A stretch of DNA of 64,000 bases from an uncultured bacterium (GCA_905215935.1 CAJMRY010000007.1:1-64000); one strand, 5' to 3'. Shown: positions 19,861-28,447, counted from the stretch's first letter. A program made the numbers and translations. The notes: a model not told the origin generated them from the sequence alone.

Positions 19861-20987
19861 ATGAAAAAAGTAATTGTTTTTTATGCCTCTTATGGTGGAG
19901 GGCATTTATCTGCTGCAAAATCGATTAAAGAATATATAGATAATAATTTTTCAGATGTTCAAGCAGAATTAATAGATTGTATTAATTATATAAGTAAAAG
20001 ATTAGATAAAATAACAACATCTGCTTATAAATGTATGGCTAAAAATAGCCCTAAACTATGGGGAAATATTTACAACAATTCACAAAAAGGTATTCTATCT
20101 AAAGTTAGTAATACTGCTAATAGATATCTTGCTTCAAAACTTTATCATCTATTTGAAGAAAAGAAACCTGATATAATAATTTCTACTCATCCATTTGGTT
20201 CACAAATGACTAGTTATTTGAAAAAAACAGGAAAAGTAAATTGTGTCTTAGCAAGTATACTTACAGATTTTGCACCACATGACCAATGGCTTGTAGGAAA
20301 CGAATTTATAGATTATTTTTTTGTTGCACATGACGGAATGAAATATTCCCTTATTGACAGCGGTATTCCAGAGTCTAAAGTATTTGCTACTGGTATTCCT
20401 GTTTCAAATAGATTTTTAAAAAAATATGATAAAAATGAAATATTTAATTCTTTTGAATTAGATTCTAATAAGAAAGTAATTTTATTTTTTGGTGGCGGAG
20501 AATTTGGACTAGGTAAAGAAAGAACTATTAGTATTTTCAAATTTCTTTGCCAAAATACAGATAAATACCAAATTGTTGCAATTTCTGGAAGAAATCAAAA
20601 AATGAAGAAAAGCTTTGAAGAGTTACTTAATGAAAAAAACAAAGATAGTATAAAAATATTAGAATATACTAATAAAGTACCCGAACTTATGTCTATATCT
20701 AGCTTAGTTATAACAAAACCTGGTCGGCCTTACTTCTACAGAAAGTTTAGCCAGTCGGACTTCCTATTATAGTTATAAATCCACTTCCTGGTCAAGAAGA
20801 AGAAAATGCAAGTTTTCTAAAAAATAATCATGTCGCAATTTGGATAAAAGATAATGATAATATTGAGGAAGTAATTTCTAGTATTCTAGATTTTCCAAAC
20901 ACTCTTGAAAGTATGCAAAATCAAGCAAAAATTTTAGGAAAGCCAAACTCTACAAAAGATATTTGTGAAATAATATTAAAAAAATAA
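19861..20987 (+). CDS. UgtP/MGDG-synthase-type glycosyltransferase (two CGG +1 shifts)
   Basis: GT28-family enzyme that would transfer a sugar from UDP-sugar to diacylglycerol at the membrane. N-terminal MGDG-synthase domain (FYASYGGGHLSAAKSI), central PHDQWLVGNEFIDYFFVA, then the nucleotide-sugar binding half (VILFFGGGEFGLG). The donor-binding motif ITKPG-G-LTSTESLAS-G-LPIIVINPLPGQEEENA is recovered only if the C of two CGG codons (20725 and 20756) is skipped. The second CGG is in frame only after the first shift. The product is 374 residues, near the Bacillus UgtP length. ATG 19861 is chosen because homology begins there. Confidence 0.92.
20725..20728 (+). other. CGGC +1 recoding site 1 in ugtP-like gene
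   Basis: CCT GGT CGG CCT in frame 0; CCT GGT [C] GGC CTT ACT with skip, restoring KPGGLTSTE, the UDP-sugar binding motif (residue 289). Confidence 0.94.
20756..20759 (+). other. CGGA +1 recoding site 2 in ugtP-like gene
   Basis: Ten codons after site 1 and in frame only after that shift: GCC AGT CGG ACT versus GCC AGT [C] GGA CTT CCT ATT, restoring LASGLPIIVINPLPGQE (residue 299). Confidence 0.94.
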
Positions 20988-21094
20988 AACAATTAAAATA
21001 AATTTATTGGAATAATATATATATGTGGATTTTTGACGGATAATTTTAAACTACTAATTATCCAACAACAAATATAATATTCCACGAAAAAAAC

Positions 21095-21137
21095 AAGCCC
21101 TTACCTCATATATTTAAATATAAGGAGGTAAGAGCTT
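21095..21137 (+). promoter_or_regulatory. Hairpin that buries the ribosome binding site of the 61-residue gene
   Basis: Arms AAGCCCTTACCTC and GAGGTAAGAGCTT (one mismatch), with a self-complementary TATATTTAAATATA inside. The right arm contains the GGAGG site, and the ATG begins directly after the stem. This could block or tune translation. Confidence 0.55.
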
Positions 21138-21323
21138 ATGTGTTTTGACAATTTATCTGGATGTGAATTAGTTACTTTAGCAAGTATCCTATCAATTTAT
21201 ATTTCTAATGATTTAACCCCTAACGAAATTGATACATTAGGTAACTTTTTCTCTGCATTAGGTGCTAATCTAAGTACAATTGCAGGTACAAAAGCTCTAG
21301 CAGATACTTTATCAGATACATAG
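21138..21323 (+). CDS. Small DUF6774-like protein (61 residues)
   Basis: MCFDNLSGCELVTLASILSI begins a short, acidic, helix-rich protein with no charge clusters. It resembles small Clostridia proteins of the DUF6774 type (pattern CELVTLAS then L--L---LA-I), function unknown. An AGGAGG ribosome binding site lies 8 bases upstream but inside a hairpin. Convergent with recR, whose stop lies 15 bases beyond. Confidence 0.65.
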   Translation: MCFDNLSGCELVTLASILSIYISNDLTPNEIDTLGNFFSALGANLSTIAGTKALADTLSDT

Positions 21324-21337
21324 ATATTACTACACTA

Positions 21338-21937
21338 CTATAACTCTCTTCGTCCTTCCAAAGCCTTACTTAATGTAACTTCATCAGTATATTCTAAATC
21401 TCCACCTACTGGTATTCCATGTGCTATTCTTGTAACTGTAATTCCAAGTGGTTTTATTAATTTTGATAAATACATTGCTGTTGCCTCTCCCTCAACTCTT
21501 GGATTAGTAGCGAGGATTATTTCTTTTACTTCACCATCCATTAATCTTGCGAGTAACTCTTTTATTTTAATATCATCTGGTCCAACTCCATTCATAGGTG
21601 ATATAGACCCATGAAGCACATGATAAACACCTTTAAACTCATGTGTTCTTTCCATAGCAACAATATCTTTAACATCTTCTACTACACAAATAACAGATTT
21701 ATCTCTTGCCTTATTTGAACAAATCATACAAGGGTCTGTATCTGATATATTATAACATGTAGAACAATATTTTAGATTTTCCTTAGCATCTATAATAGCT
21801 TTTACAAATTCTTCTGTCTCTTCTTTACTAGAATTTAAAATATAAAATGCAAGTCGTGCTGCTGTTTTACTCCCTATACTTGGTAATTTTTCAAAAGCTT
21901 CTATTAATTTTTCTATTGATGGTGAATAGTATGACAT
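21338..21937 (-). CDS. recR: Recombination mediator RecR
   Basis: Part of the RecFOR pathway that loads RecA on gapped DNA. Helix-hairpin-helix at the N-terminus (LPSIGSKTAARLAFYIL), C4 zinc finger (CSTCYNISDTDPCMIC), then a Toprim domain (VCVVEDVKDIVAMERT; ATNPRVEGEATAMYL). 199 residues, standard length. Order dnaX-ybaB-recR is the usual Gram-positive arrangement. Confidence 0.96.
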   Translation of the reverse strand: MSYYSPSIEKLIEAFEKLPSIGSKTAARLAFYILNSSKEETEEFVKAIIDAKENLKYCSTCYNISDTDPCMICSNKARDKSVICVVEDVKDIVAMERTHEFKGVYHVLHGSISPMNGVGPDDIKIKELLARLMDGEVKEIILATNPRVEGEATAMYLSKLIKPLGITVTRIAHGIPVGGDLEYTDEVTLSKALEGRREL

Positions 21938-21969
21938 ATCTTTTTCCCTCTTTCTGCTTATAATTTATA

Positions 21970-22007
21970 AAAGAAGATTTCTTACAACGTGCTTCGAAAC
22001 CTTCTTT
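21970..22007 (-). terminator. Hairpin between ybaB and recR
   Basis: Arms AAAGAAGGTTTC and GAAATCTTCTTT on the minus strand, followed by TTTTATAAA. May attenuate read-through into recR. Confidence 0.5.
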
Positions 22008-22074
22008 ACAGATTTTAATTATATTATTAATACTATTTAGTTTTTCTCGTTTCAAAAAATCTTAATACACTTTT

Positions 22075-22414
22075 CTACATTATTCCTGGTATATTATATT
22101 TTCCAAACTGAGCTGCTTGTGCACTATCAACTTTTCTTAAAGCTTCATTCACACATGTTAATATTAAATCTTGTAACATTTCAACATCATCTGGGTCAAC
22201 TACATCTTTTTTAATTGTTATTTCTTTTAATTCTTTATTTCCAGATACCTTAACAAATACTGCTCCGTCCACCTGCTGTTGCATCAAACTCTTTATTTGC
22301 TAATTCTTCCTGTGACTTTTCCATATCTGCCTGCATTTTTTTTGCTTCTTTCATTAATTGGTTTATATTCATTCCACCAAATCCTCCCATTCCTGGGAAA
22401 CCTCTTTTTGCCAT
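22075..22414 (-). CDS. ybaB: Nucleoid-associated protein YbaB/EbfC (one CGG +1 shift)
   Basis: Small DNA-binding dimer. Gly/Met-rich N-terminus (KRGFPGMGGFGGMNINQLM), helix KEAKKMQADMEKSQEELA, then the family core EFDATAGG-G-AVFVKVSGN, and C-terminal VDPDDVEMLQDLI and AALRK-like NEALRKVDS. The frame breaks at CGG 22267 (codon 50). Skipping the C gives the invariant GGG(A/L)V motif with correct spacing and a 112-residue protein, the usual size. ATG 22414 with GGAGG. Between dnaX and recR, as in most Gram-positives. Confidence 0.95.
22264..22267 (-). other. CGGA +1 recoding site in ybaB
   Basis: GCA GGT GGA CGG AGC AGT ATT TGT TAA in frame 0; GCA GGT GGA [C] GGA GCA GTA TTT with skip. The family has three glycines here, so Gly is the expected residue. 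Confidence 0.95.
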
Positions 22415-22446
22415 TTTTTCATTCCTCCCTAATTCTTTATATTAAT

Positions 22447-24057
22447 TTACTCTTCTATTATATTGATTGGCATATCAATATTTTTAGTAATATTTTCAAA
22501 TTCATCGTTTTTTACAAATTTCTGCATGTTATTTTCATCTAGTAATTTTATAACCATCTCTTTGCCACATTCTATAGAAACCGCTTTTGTAAGTTCTTGC
22601 ATATTTTCTGGTTTTTCTAATATTGCTTTTCCGAAAGATGTTAGTCCATTTGGAAATTCTATACCTACCATCATATCATTAAGAACTCTAGCATTGGTAT
22701 TAATTAAATTACTGTATAACATTATTTTTCCATCTTGTTTTAAATTATTTACAATATTAGGCCATACATCTATTTTTTTTAATTTATCTATATTATTGTT
22801 TTTAGCATCTACTTTTGTAGTTTTTTGATTTACATTTGCTGTATTTCCAAAGTTAGATGTTTTTGATGTATTGTTATCCACATTTTTCGAAGGATTGTGG
22901 ATAACACCTTTCTGAATTTCATTAATTTGCTTTTCTAATTTATTTATTTTTTGAATTAATTCTTCTTTATCATTTGCTTGTTCATTACTGCATAACTTCA
23001 TTATTCCAACTTGCATAATAATAGACTTTTGTGTAGACCATTTTAAGTTGTTCTCCAATTCTGATAACTCAAAAATTATTTTTAATAAAGCTTCTTTAGA
23101 TGCACTTTCAGATAATTTAGATATTTGCTTAATTTCTTCTTCTGTATATAAATCTAGCTTTTTACTTGTTTTATATAATAATATATCTTTTATATATTTT
23201 ATTATCTCCCATATTAAATTGTTTATATCTTTTCCATCATCTATTATTTCATTTATTGCATCGATACTTTTATCCATATCTTTATTTAAAATTGCCTCTA
23301 CAACTCTATAAATGTACTGAGTTTGTGGAATTCCTACTAAGTCTTTAATTTTCTGTACATCTATTTTATTGCTTCCATCTTGAATACATCTATCTAGTAT
23401 ACTTAATGCATCTCTCATTGCACCTTCAGCAAGTGTTGCTATTGTTTTTAATGCATCTTCTGTAATATCTACATTACTTTCTTTGCAAACATAGTCTAAC
23501 CATTTAGCTATATTGTTATCAGATATTTTCTTAAAGTCAAATCTCTGACATCTTGATAGTATAGTTGCTGGTAACTTCTGTGGTTCTGTAGTAGCTAATA
23601 TAAACTTAACATGTTTAGGTGGTTCTTCAAGTGTTTTTAAAAGTGCATTAAAGGCTCCCGTTGATAACATATGAACCTCATCTATAATATATACTCTATA
23701 TTTAGCTGTTGTAGGTAAAAAATTAACTTCGTCTCTAATTAAACGAATATCTTCCACACTATTATTAGAGGCTGCATCCATTTCTACTATATCTGTTAAT
23801 GCTCCAGAGATAGCTGCCTTACATATTTCGCACTCATTACATGGTTCTCCATCTTGCGGATTTAGGCAGTTTACTGCTCTTGCTAAAATTTTAGCAGCTG
23901 AAGTTTTACCTGTTCCTCTTCCTCCGTTAAATAAATACGCATGTCCAACTCGCCCAGATTTAATTTGATTTTTAAGAGTTTTTGTAATATGTTCTTGTCC
24001 TACAATTTGGGCAAAAACAGGTGGTCTAAATTTTCTATATAGAGCTGTATATGCCAT
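22447..24057 (-). CDS. dnaX: DNA polymerase III subunit gamma/tau
   Basis: Clamp-loader ATPase of the replisome. N-terminal AAA+ module: YRKFRPPVFAQIVGQEHI, Walker A GGRGTGKTSAAK, four-Cys zinc site (CLNPQDGEPCNECEIC), Walker B YIIDEVHMLS, sensor CQRFDFKKI. The C-terminal part is Asn/Lys-rich and then folded (tau region). 536 residues from ATG 24057, preferred because GAGGTGAAG precedes it. SRP RNA lies just upstream, as commonly found. Confidence 0.95.
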   Translation of the reverse strand: MAYTALYRKFRPPVFAQIVGQEHITKTLKNQIKSGRVGHAYLFNGGRGTGKTSAAKILARAVNCLNPQDGEPCNECEICKAAISGALTDIVEMDAASNNSVEDIRLIRDEVNFLPTTAKYRVYIIDEVHMLSTGAFNALLKTLEEPPKHVKFILATTEPQKLPATILSRCQRFDFKKISDNNIAKWLDYVCKESNVDITEDALKTIATLAEGAMRDALSILDRCIQDGSNKIDVQKIKDLVGIPQTQYIYRVVEAILNKDMDKSIDAINEIIDDGKDINNLIWEIIKYIKDILLYKTSKKLDLYTEEEIKQISKLSESASKEALLKIIFELSELENNLKWSTQKSIIMQVGIMKLCSNEQANDKEELIQKINKLEKQINEIQKGVIHNPSKNVDNNTSKTSNFGNTANVNQKTTKVDAKNNNIDKLKKIDVWPNIVNNLKQDGKIMLYSNLINTNARVLNDMMVGIEFPNGLTSFGKAILEKPENMQELTKAVSIECGKEMVIKLLDENNMQKFVKNDEFENITKNIDMPINIIEE

Positions 24058-24102
24058 TTTCTTCACCTCATTTTACAAAAAAATAGTACGAGATTTTATT
24101 TA

Positions 24103-24229
24103 CTTTTCTAACCTCTCTATGGAAAGCAAACTTCCACATAACATCACTACTTATTGCTGCTTCCTTCCGGACCTGACAAGGTTCATAGCTATTTATTGGA
24201 TTTTACTCTCCATACAAAAGTTAGAAGTA
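24103..24229 (-). ncRNA. ffs: Signal recognition particle RNA
   Basis: Contains the conserved SRP core GTCAGGTCCGGAAGGAAGCA on the minus strand (apical hairpin with GGAA tetraloop and asymmetric bulge). The ends pair: TTCTAAC at 24226-24220 with GTTAGAA at 24112-24106, then TATGGA with TCCATA. About 127 nt, a short bacterial form. Boundaries are approximate. It lies upstream of dnaX in the same direction. Confidence 0.92.
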
Positions 24230-24318
24230 TTCTCATACCGTTTTGAATTATATAATGTTTTTATTATTTTATCAAGTATTTATTTTAATTTTCTTTTTTA
24301 TTTTTACCAATAGTGAAG

Positions 24319-24408
24319 AGTTGTTAATAAGGATGAAATATTTTAACGATATGAGTAGAGTCAAATATCCATCCCTATTGTCAAAATGCCTCGTTCTTAT
24401 TAGCAACT
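24319..24408. other. Unassigned inverted-repeat structure
   Basis: Thirteen-base outer arms AGTTGTTAATAAG and CTTATTAGCAACT (one mismatch) enclose about 64 bases with a further interrupted inner pairing (GGATGAAATAT with ATATCCATCC). Lies between the SRP RNA and a membrane-protein gene. May be the terminator region of the latter or a small structured RNA. Confidence 0.35.
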
Positions 24409-24418
24409 ATCTCCAAAA

Positions 24419-25174
24419 CTATTTCTCTATTTCTCTTTTAAATATATATTTTTCTGTGTCAGTTATTTCATATGTACTTGTTCCTTCTTGTAATATATCT
24501 CCACATGGCAAACTTAAGTTTATGTTGCTTCTATAACTTTTATTTTTTACTTTTATAACTATATCAAAAGAAACAGAAAAATCAAAATCTTCTTTTTCTT
24601 TTCCTAGTTTTTTTATTAATGACCCATCATGTTTAATTGTATCATCATCATTTGATTCATATACTCCAATTCCATTATTTACAAAGCTCATTAAAATATT
24701 TCCGCCTTGATTTCCAATTTCTAGTGTTTTTTCATTATTGGTATTTGAACCAATATATTCTAATTTATCTGTTATTATATATTCATCTTTATATTGATAT
24801 ATTCTGCCATCAGAACTATTAGGCATATATGCTTTTATTTCACCTACTTTAGGGGCATTTTCTATTTTAATATTCTCTATTTTTACACTTTCTATAATAT
24901 CTTCTTTATCATAATTTTCATTTTTTGATATCGTAAAATATAAATCATTATTTTGTAATATATTTAGTTTCCACTTTGCATTATTTTCATTTCGTGAATC
25001 TTCTATTCCCTCTGCTGTACTAATTATTGTAATCTTAGAAAGTTTAAAAGGCATATTTTTTTCCCCTTCTACATTATATTTCATAATAATTATAACAACA
25101 ATAACTAATATAACAGTTAGTAATACTATACTTAAACTTGCTTTTATTGTTTTTCTTATATTATCTTCTTTCAA
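24419..25174 (-). CDS. Unknown membrane-anchored protein
   Basis: Not recognised. One N-terminal membrane segment (SIVLLTVILVIVVIIIMKY), then an extracytoplasmic, mainly beta domain of about 210 residues (FKLSKITIISTAEGIED; LEIGNQGGNILMSFVNN; FSVSFDIVIKVKNKSYR). TTG at 25174 is favoured as start, since GGAGGT lies 7 bases before it. It is a single gene between tadA and the SRP RNA. The topology suggests a protein exposed at the outer face of the membrane. Confidence 0.6.
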   Translation of the reverse strand: MKEDNIRKTIKASLSIVLLTVILVIVVIIIMKYNVEGEKNMPFKLSKITIISTAEGIEDSRNENNAKWKLNILQNNDLYFTISKNENYDKEDIIESVKIENIKIENAPKVGEIKAYMPNSSDGRIYQYKDEYIITDKLEYIGSNTNNEKTLEIGNQGGNILMSFVNNGIGVYESNDDDTIKHDGSLIKKLGKEKEDFDFSVSFDIVIKVKNKSYRSNINLSLPCGDILQEGTSTYEITDTEKYIFKREIEK

Positions 25175-25250
25175 ACACATACCTCCATTTATAAATTAAT
25201 TATTTATTTTTTATTACTAAATAATATTTATATATGAACAAAATAAAATA

Positions 25251-25706
25251 TCATTTCTTCTTTTTTCTTAATTCTTTAAAAAAAGATTTTAATATCTGCT
25301 CACATTCTTGCCTCATTATTCCTGTTTGTATATCTACCTTATGATTACATGGATAGTCTTCTAGTAAGTTTAAAATCGATCCACATGCTCCTGTTTTATA
25401 GTCCATAGCACCAATATATACTTTTTTTATTCTAGATTGTATTAATGCTCCTGCACACATACTACATGGTTCTAATGTAACATACATTTCACAATCCGTT
25501 AATCTCCATGAATTTAACTTTTTGCTTGCTTTTTTTATTGCAAGAATTTCCGCATGGTTAATTGTGTCTTGTTTAGTTTCTTTTAAATTGTGCGCTCTGG
25601 CAATAATCTTTCCATTTTTAACTATAACTGCTCCTACAGGAATTTCTGCTTTATCATATGCTTTCTTAGCTTCTTTTAAAGCCTGTTTCATATAATTTTC
25701 TTCCAC
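25251..25706 (-). CDS. tadA: tRNA adenosine(34) deaminase
   Basis: Converts A34 to inosine in tRNA-Arg(ACG). Zinc-binding and catalytic motifs HAEILAI and PCSMCAGALIQSR are intact; N-terminal AEIPVGAVIVKNGKIIARAHN is typical. GTG at 25706 is favoured (AAGGAG 6 bases upstream); an ATG at 25724 would put that site inside the coding region. About 151 residues. Inosine at 34 reads CGU, CGC and CGA but not CGG, which matters for the CGG finding: a tRNA-Arg(ACG) gene is 1.5 kb away. Confidence 0.93.
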   Translation of the reverse strand: MEENYMKQALKEAKKAYDKAEIPVGAVIVKNGKIIARAHNLKETKQDTINHAEILAIKKASKKLNSWRLTDCEMYVTLEPCSMCAGALIQSRIKKVYIGAMDYKTGACGSILNLLEDYPCNHKVDIQTGIMRQECEQILKSFFKELRKKKK

Positions 25707-25743
25707 AAAATTCTCCTTATACATTTTTAGTACTTTTTTATAT

Positions 25744-25809
25744 AAAAAGCGATTCTATATAATTTTGTATAGTCCTATGTAGGCTAAAAAAGATGTAGAA
25801 TCGCGTTTT
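25744..25809 (-). terminator. Terminator after tRNA-Arg(CCT), upstream of tadA
   Basis: Long hairpin: arms TAAAACGCGATTCTA and TAGAATCGCTTTTTA (minus strand, one mismatch), ending in a T-run. It separates the tRNA from tadA; attenuation of tadA is also possible. Confidence 0.6.
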
Positions 25810-25840
25810 ATATTGATATCCTAAATTAATTTATTTATTC

Positions 25841-25917
25841 TGGTGTGCGAGACAGGAATCGAACCTGCGACCTGCAGTTTAGGAAACTGTCGCTCTATCC
25901 TACTGAGCTACACGCAC
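25841..25917 (-). tRNA. tRNA-Arg(CCT)
   Basis: 77 bases including encoded CCA. Seven-base acceptor stem GTGCGTG, D-loop AGCTCAGTAGGATAGAGC, anticodon loop TTCCTAA giving anticodon CCT (reads AGG), T-arm GCAGGTTCGATTCCTGT. Normal seven-base anticodon loop. Confidence 0.93.
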
Positions 25918-26108
25918 ATATATTATGTATTATATCATAAAAAAAATTTTTTTCAATGTCAAAAATATAAATATCATAATAAAAATTTAATTATAATTTA
26001 ATCTTTATATTAATTTTGTACCAATCCTAAATTTTCACTAATTATAAATAAAAACAAGTCTATATAACAACAAAAATCCTTTTATTCTGTTATAAACAAC
26101 TTATATAA

Positions 26109-26137
26109 TTTACTATTTAATATATTTATGCTATAAT
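26109..26137 (+). promoter_or_regulatory. Promoter of ttcA-like gene
   Basis: -35 TTTACT, 17-base spacer, -10 TATAAT, followed about 30 bases later by AGAGGTGA and the ATG. The remaining 25918-26108 is AT-rich with no gene seen. Confidence 0.65.
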
Positions 26138-26168
26138 TACTTTTGAATATATAAACAGAGGTGAATTT

Positions 26169-26882
26169 ATGCAAAAAATTTTAGGATATATGAGAAAAGC
26201 AATTGAAGATTATAATATGATCGAAAATGGGGATAAAATAGCTGTTGGATTATCTGGAGGAAAAGATTCAACAACATTGCTTCTTGGACTTAAGAACCTC
26301 CAAAGATTTTATCCTAAAAATTTTGAAATATTGGCAATAAGTATAAATCCTGGCTTTGATAACTTTGATGTAACTCCCCTTGCAAATTTATGCACAGAAT
26401 TAAACATTAAATTTATAGAAGAAAAAGCACATATAAAAGAAATTGTTTTTGATATAAGAAATGAGAAAAACCCATGTTCATTATGTGCAAATTTAAGAAG
26501 AGGTATTTTAAATAGTGTTGCAATTAGAGAAGGTTGTAATAAAATTGCTCTAGGGCATAACGAAGATGACGTTTTAGAAACATTTTTTCTTAATCTACTT
26601 TATGGTGGTTCTATTAATACTTTTGCACCTACAAGTTATATGGACAGGTCTAAAATAACTCTAATTAGACCTCTAATTTATGCACCAGAAAAATATATTA
26701 AAAATTTTGTTAAAAGAAATAATATCCCTATTATGCCTAAAGTTTGCCCAATAGATGGAGTATCAAAACGTGAGGATATGAAAAAAATAATTTTAGATTT
26801 TCAAAAAGATATACCTACAATTAGAGCTAATTTATATGGGGCCATAAAAAGAAGTAATATCAAGGGATGGAAAAAGAATTAG
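26169..26882 (+). CDS. TtcA-family tRNA thiolation / PP-loop ATPase
   Basis: PP-loop ATPase likely to adenylate a tRNA base for sulfur transfer (2-thiocytidine type). P-loop GLSGGKDSTTLLLGL at residues 28-42, CXXC pair CSLCANLRRG, and LGHNEDDVLETFFLNL. The C-terminal second Cys motif of TtcA is reduced to a single VCPIDG. 237 residues, shorter than TtcA of proteobacteria. Single gene with its own promoter and terminator. The exact base modified cannot be named from sequence. Confidence 0.8.
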   Translation: MQKILGYMRKAIEDYNMIENGDKIAVGLSGGKDSTTLLLGLKNLQRFYPKNFEILAISINPGFDNFDVTPLANLCTELNIKFIEEKAHIKEIVFDIRNEKNPCSLCANLRRGILNSVAIREGCNKIALGHNEDDVLETFFLNLLYGGSINTFAPTSYMDRSKITLIRPLIYAPEKYIKNFVKRNNIPIMPKVCPIDGVSKREDMKKIILDFQKDIPTIRANLYGAIKRSNIKGWKKN

Positions 26883-26935
26883 ATAATTTACTATATAATT
26901 TCAAATTTATATATAAAATTTTGTGTCAATAATTT

Positions 26936-26963
26936 AAGGAGCTTTTTATAAGCTCCTTTTTTA
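26936..26963 (+). terminator. Terminator of ttcA-like gene
   Basis: Hairpin AAGGAGC / GCTCCTT with loop TTTTTATAA, followed by TTTTTAT. Confidence 0.75.
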
Positions 26964-27039
26964 TGGTCGAGGTGACAGGGATCGAACCTGCGACCTCATG
27001 GTCCCAAACCACGCGCGCTACCAACTGCGCTACACCTCG
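26964..27039 (-). tRNA. tRNA-Pro(TGG)
   Basis: 76 bases with CCA. Acceptor CGAGGTG/CACCTCG, D-loop AGCGCAGTTGGTAGCGC, anticodon loop TTTGGGA giving TGG, T-arm GCAGGTTCGATCCCTGT. Confidence 0.94.
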
Positions 27040-27129
27040 ATATAATGTTAATGACTTATATAATATAACATATTAAAAAGGATTTTTCAAGTACTTTTTT
27101 AATATTTTTTAAAAACTTGTGATTAATAC

Positions 27130-27158
27130 TTGAATATTTATGAAAGAACGGTTATAAT
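27130..27158 (+). promoter_or_regulatory. Promoter of tRNA-Arg(ACG)
   Basis: -35 TTGAAT, 17-base spacer, -10 TATAAT, 19 bases before the tRNA 5' end. Confidence 0.75.
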
Positions 27159-27177
27159 ATACTTTAGTATTTCTTAT

Positions 27178-27254
<77 letters not shown>

Positions 27255-27260
27255 GAAATC

Positions 27261-27298
27261 AAATTGTTATATCAATATATGATATAACAATTTTTTTA
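27261..27298 (+). terminator. Terminator of tRNA-Arg(ACG)
   Basis: AAATTGTTATATCA / TGATATAACAATTT hairpin followed by a T-run, seven bases after the tRNA. Confidence 0.8.
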
Positions 27299-27429
27299 TA
27301 TTTTAATTAAAATTATTATATACATATAATAATTTATATGCTAAAATTTATATATTCTTTTGACTTGATATTTGTAAATATAAAAAGTTTATGTATAAGT
27401 TGCTAAAATTAATTAAAAAGGAGAAAATC

Positions 27430-27843
27430 ATGAAATACAATACAATCATTTTAGTTGATGAAAACCAAGAAAACAAAGCCATTTTTATGGAAAAATTAAA
27501 AAAACGAGTAAAAACTTCCTATACAAAACTAGAAGTACTACTTCAATCAATACTGCAAACTTATCCAGAGGAATACAACGAAAATAGACAAGAAAAGCTT
27601 TATATATTCCTAAAAGAATTTCTAAAAAATTTAAGTAGTAAAGAAGAAATGTATTTAATAGATGTTGATAATCTTTTAGTAAAAAATGCAATTAAATTAA
27701 CACAAGAAAATGAAAATATAATAATTGTCTACCCAAAAAGAATTGAAGAACATGAACAAATAAAAGCAATCAATATTCAAAATATTGAAGAAATTGAAAA
27801 TTTTATTAATGAAATAGTAAAGAGGAAAGAATGTCATGGATAA
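27430..27843 (+). CDS. Unknown protein, partner of downstream P-loop kinase
   Basis: Not recognised; 137 residues from ATG 27430, preceded by AAGGAG. Lys/Glu-rich with an N-terminal strand (NTIILVDENQENKAIFMEKL) and a later strand NIIIVYPKRIEEH followed by a helix (IEEIENFINEIVKR), which looks like a nucleotide-kinase-type Rossmann half without a P-loop. The stop overlaps the next start by eight bases, so the two are translationally coupled and probably act together. Confidence 0.6.
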   Translation: MKYNTIILVDENQENKAIFMEKLKKRVKTSYTKLEVLLQSILQTYPEEYNENRQEKLYIFLKEFLKNLSSKEEMYLIDVDNLLVKNAIKLTQENENIIIVYPKRIEEHEQIKAINIQNIEEIENFINEIVKRKECHG

Positions 27844-28447
27844 TGTAAATAATTTAAAAAATATATATTTGGTTGGTGTTTCAAGGTGTGGTAAAACTCA
27901 TACAGCATCTAAGTTACAAGAAAAATACGGCTATACCCATATTATAATGGATGCAGTTATTGAGACAATGAGTCAAGTAGAGCCACAATTAGGAATTAGA
28001 CATGGAAATTTAGAAAGTGATGCTTTTAAAAGATTTTTAAAAGCATATAGTAAAAATCTGTTTAAATATACAAAACACAATATTATAGATTTAGAAGTAT
28101 TATCCCCAAGTTTTGCAAAAGAACTAATAAATGATGATGAATCCATAGTAATTTACATGGGATATCCAAGCATTACACCTGAAGAAAAAATGGCACAAAT
28201 GAGAAAATATGATACAAGATTTGATTGGACTAAAAACTTATCAGATGAAAAATTGATTGAGTGGCTAACCACTAATATAGAGAAAAGTAAAAGGATTCAA
28301 TCAGAGGCAAAAGAACATGGCTTTACTTTTATTGATACAAGCTTTAATAGAGAAAGCGTTATTGAAGAATGTATTAATCAGCTCTTTAAAAGTGGAAAGT
28401 TAGATAGAACAAAGGAAAGTTATGATAGATATGATAGAACATTATAA
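27836..28447 (+). CDS. P-loop kinase-like protein
   Basis: 203 residues. N-terminal P-loop LVGVSRCGKTHTASKLQEKYG, then IIMDAVIETMSQVEPQLGIRHGN, as in adenylate/2-phosphoglycerate-kinase-like proteins. The later part has FDWTKNLSDEKLIEWL and TFIDTSFNRESVIEE, resembling a lid and C-terminal strand. Substrate unknown. Overlaps the preceding gene, is followed by a bidirectional terminator, and forms an isolated two-gene unit. Confidence 0.65.
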   Translation: MDNVNNLKNIYLVGVSRCGKTHTASKLQEKYGYTHIIMDAVIETMSQVEPQLGIRHGNLESDAFKRFLKAYSKNLFKYTKHNIIDLEVLSPSFAKELINDDESIVIYMGYPSITPEEKMAQMRKYDTRFDWTKNLSDEKLIEWLTTNIEKSKRIQSEAKEHGFTFIDTSFNRESVIEECINQLFKSGKLDRTKESYDRYDRTL

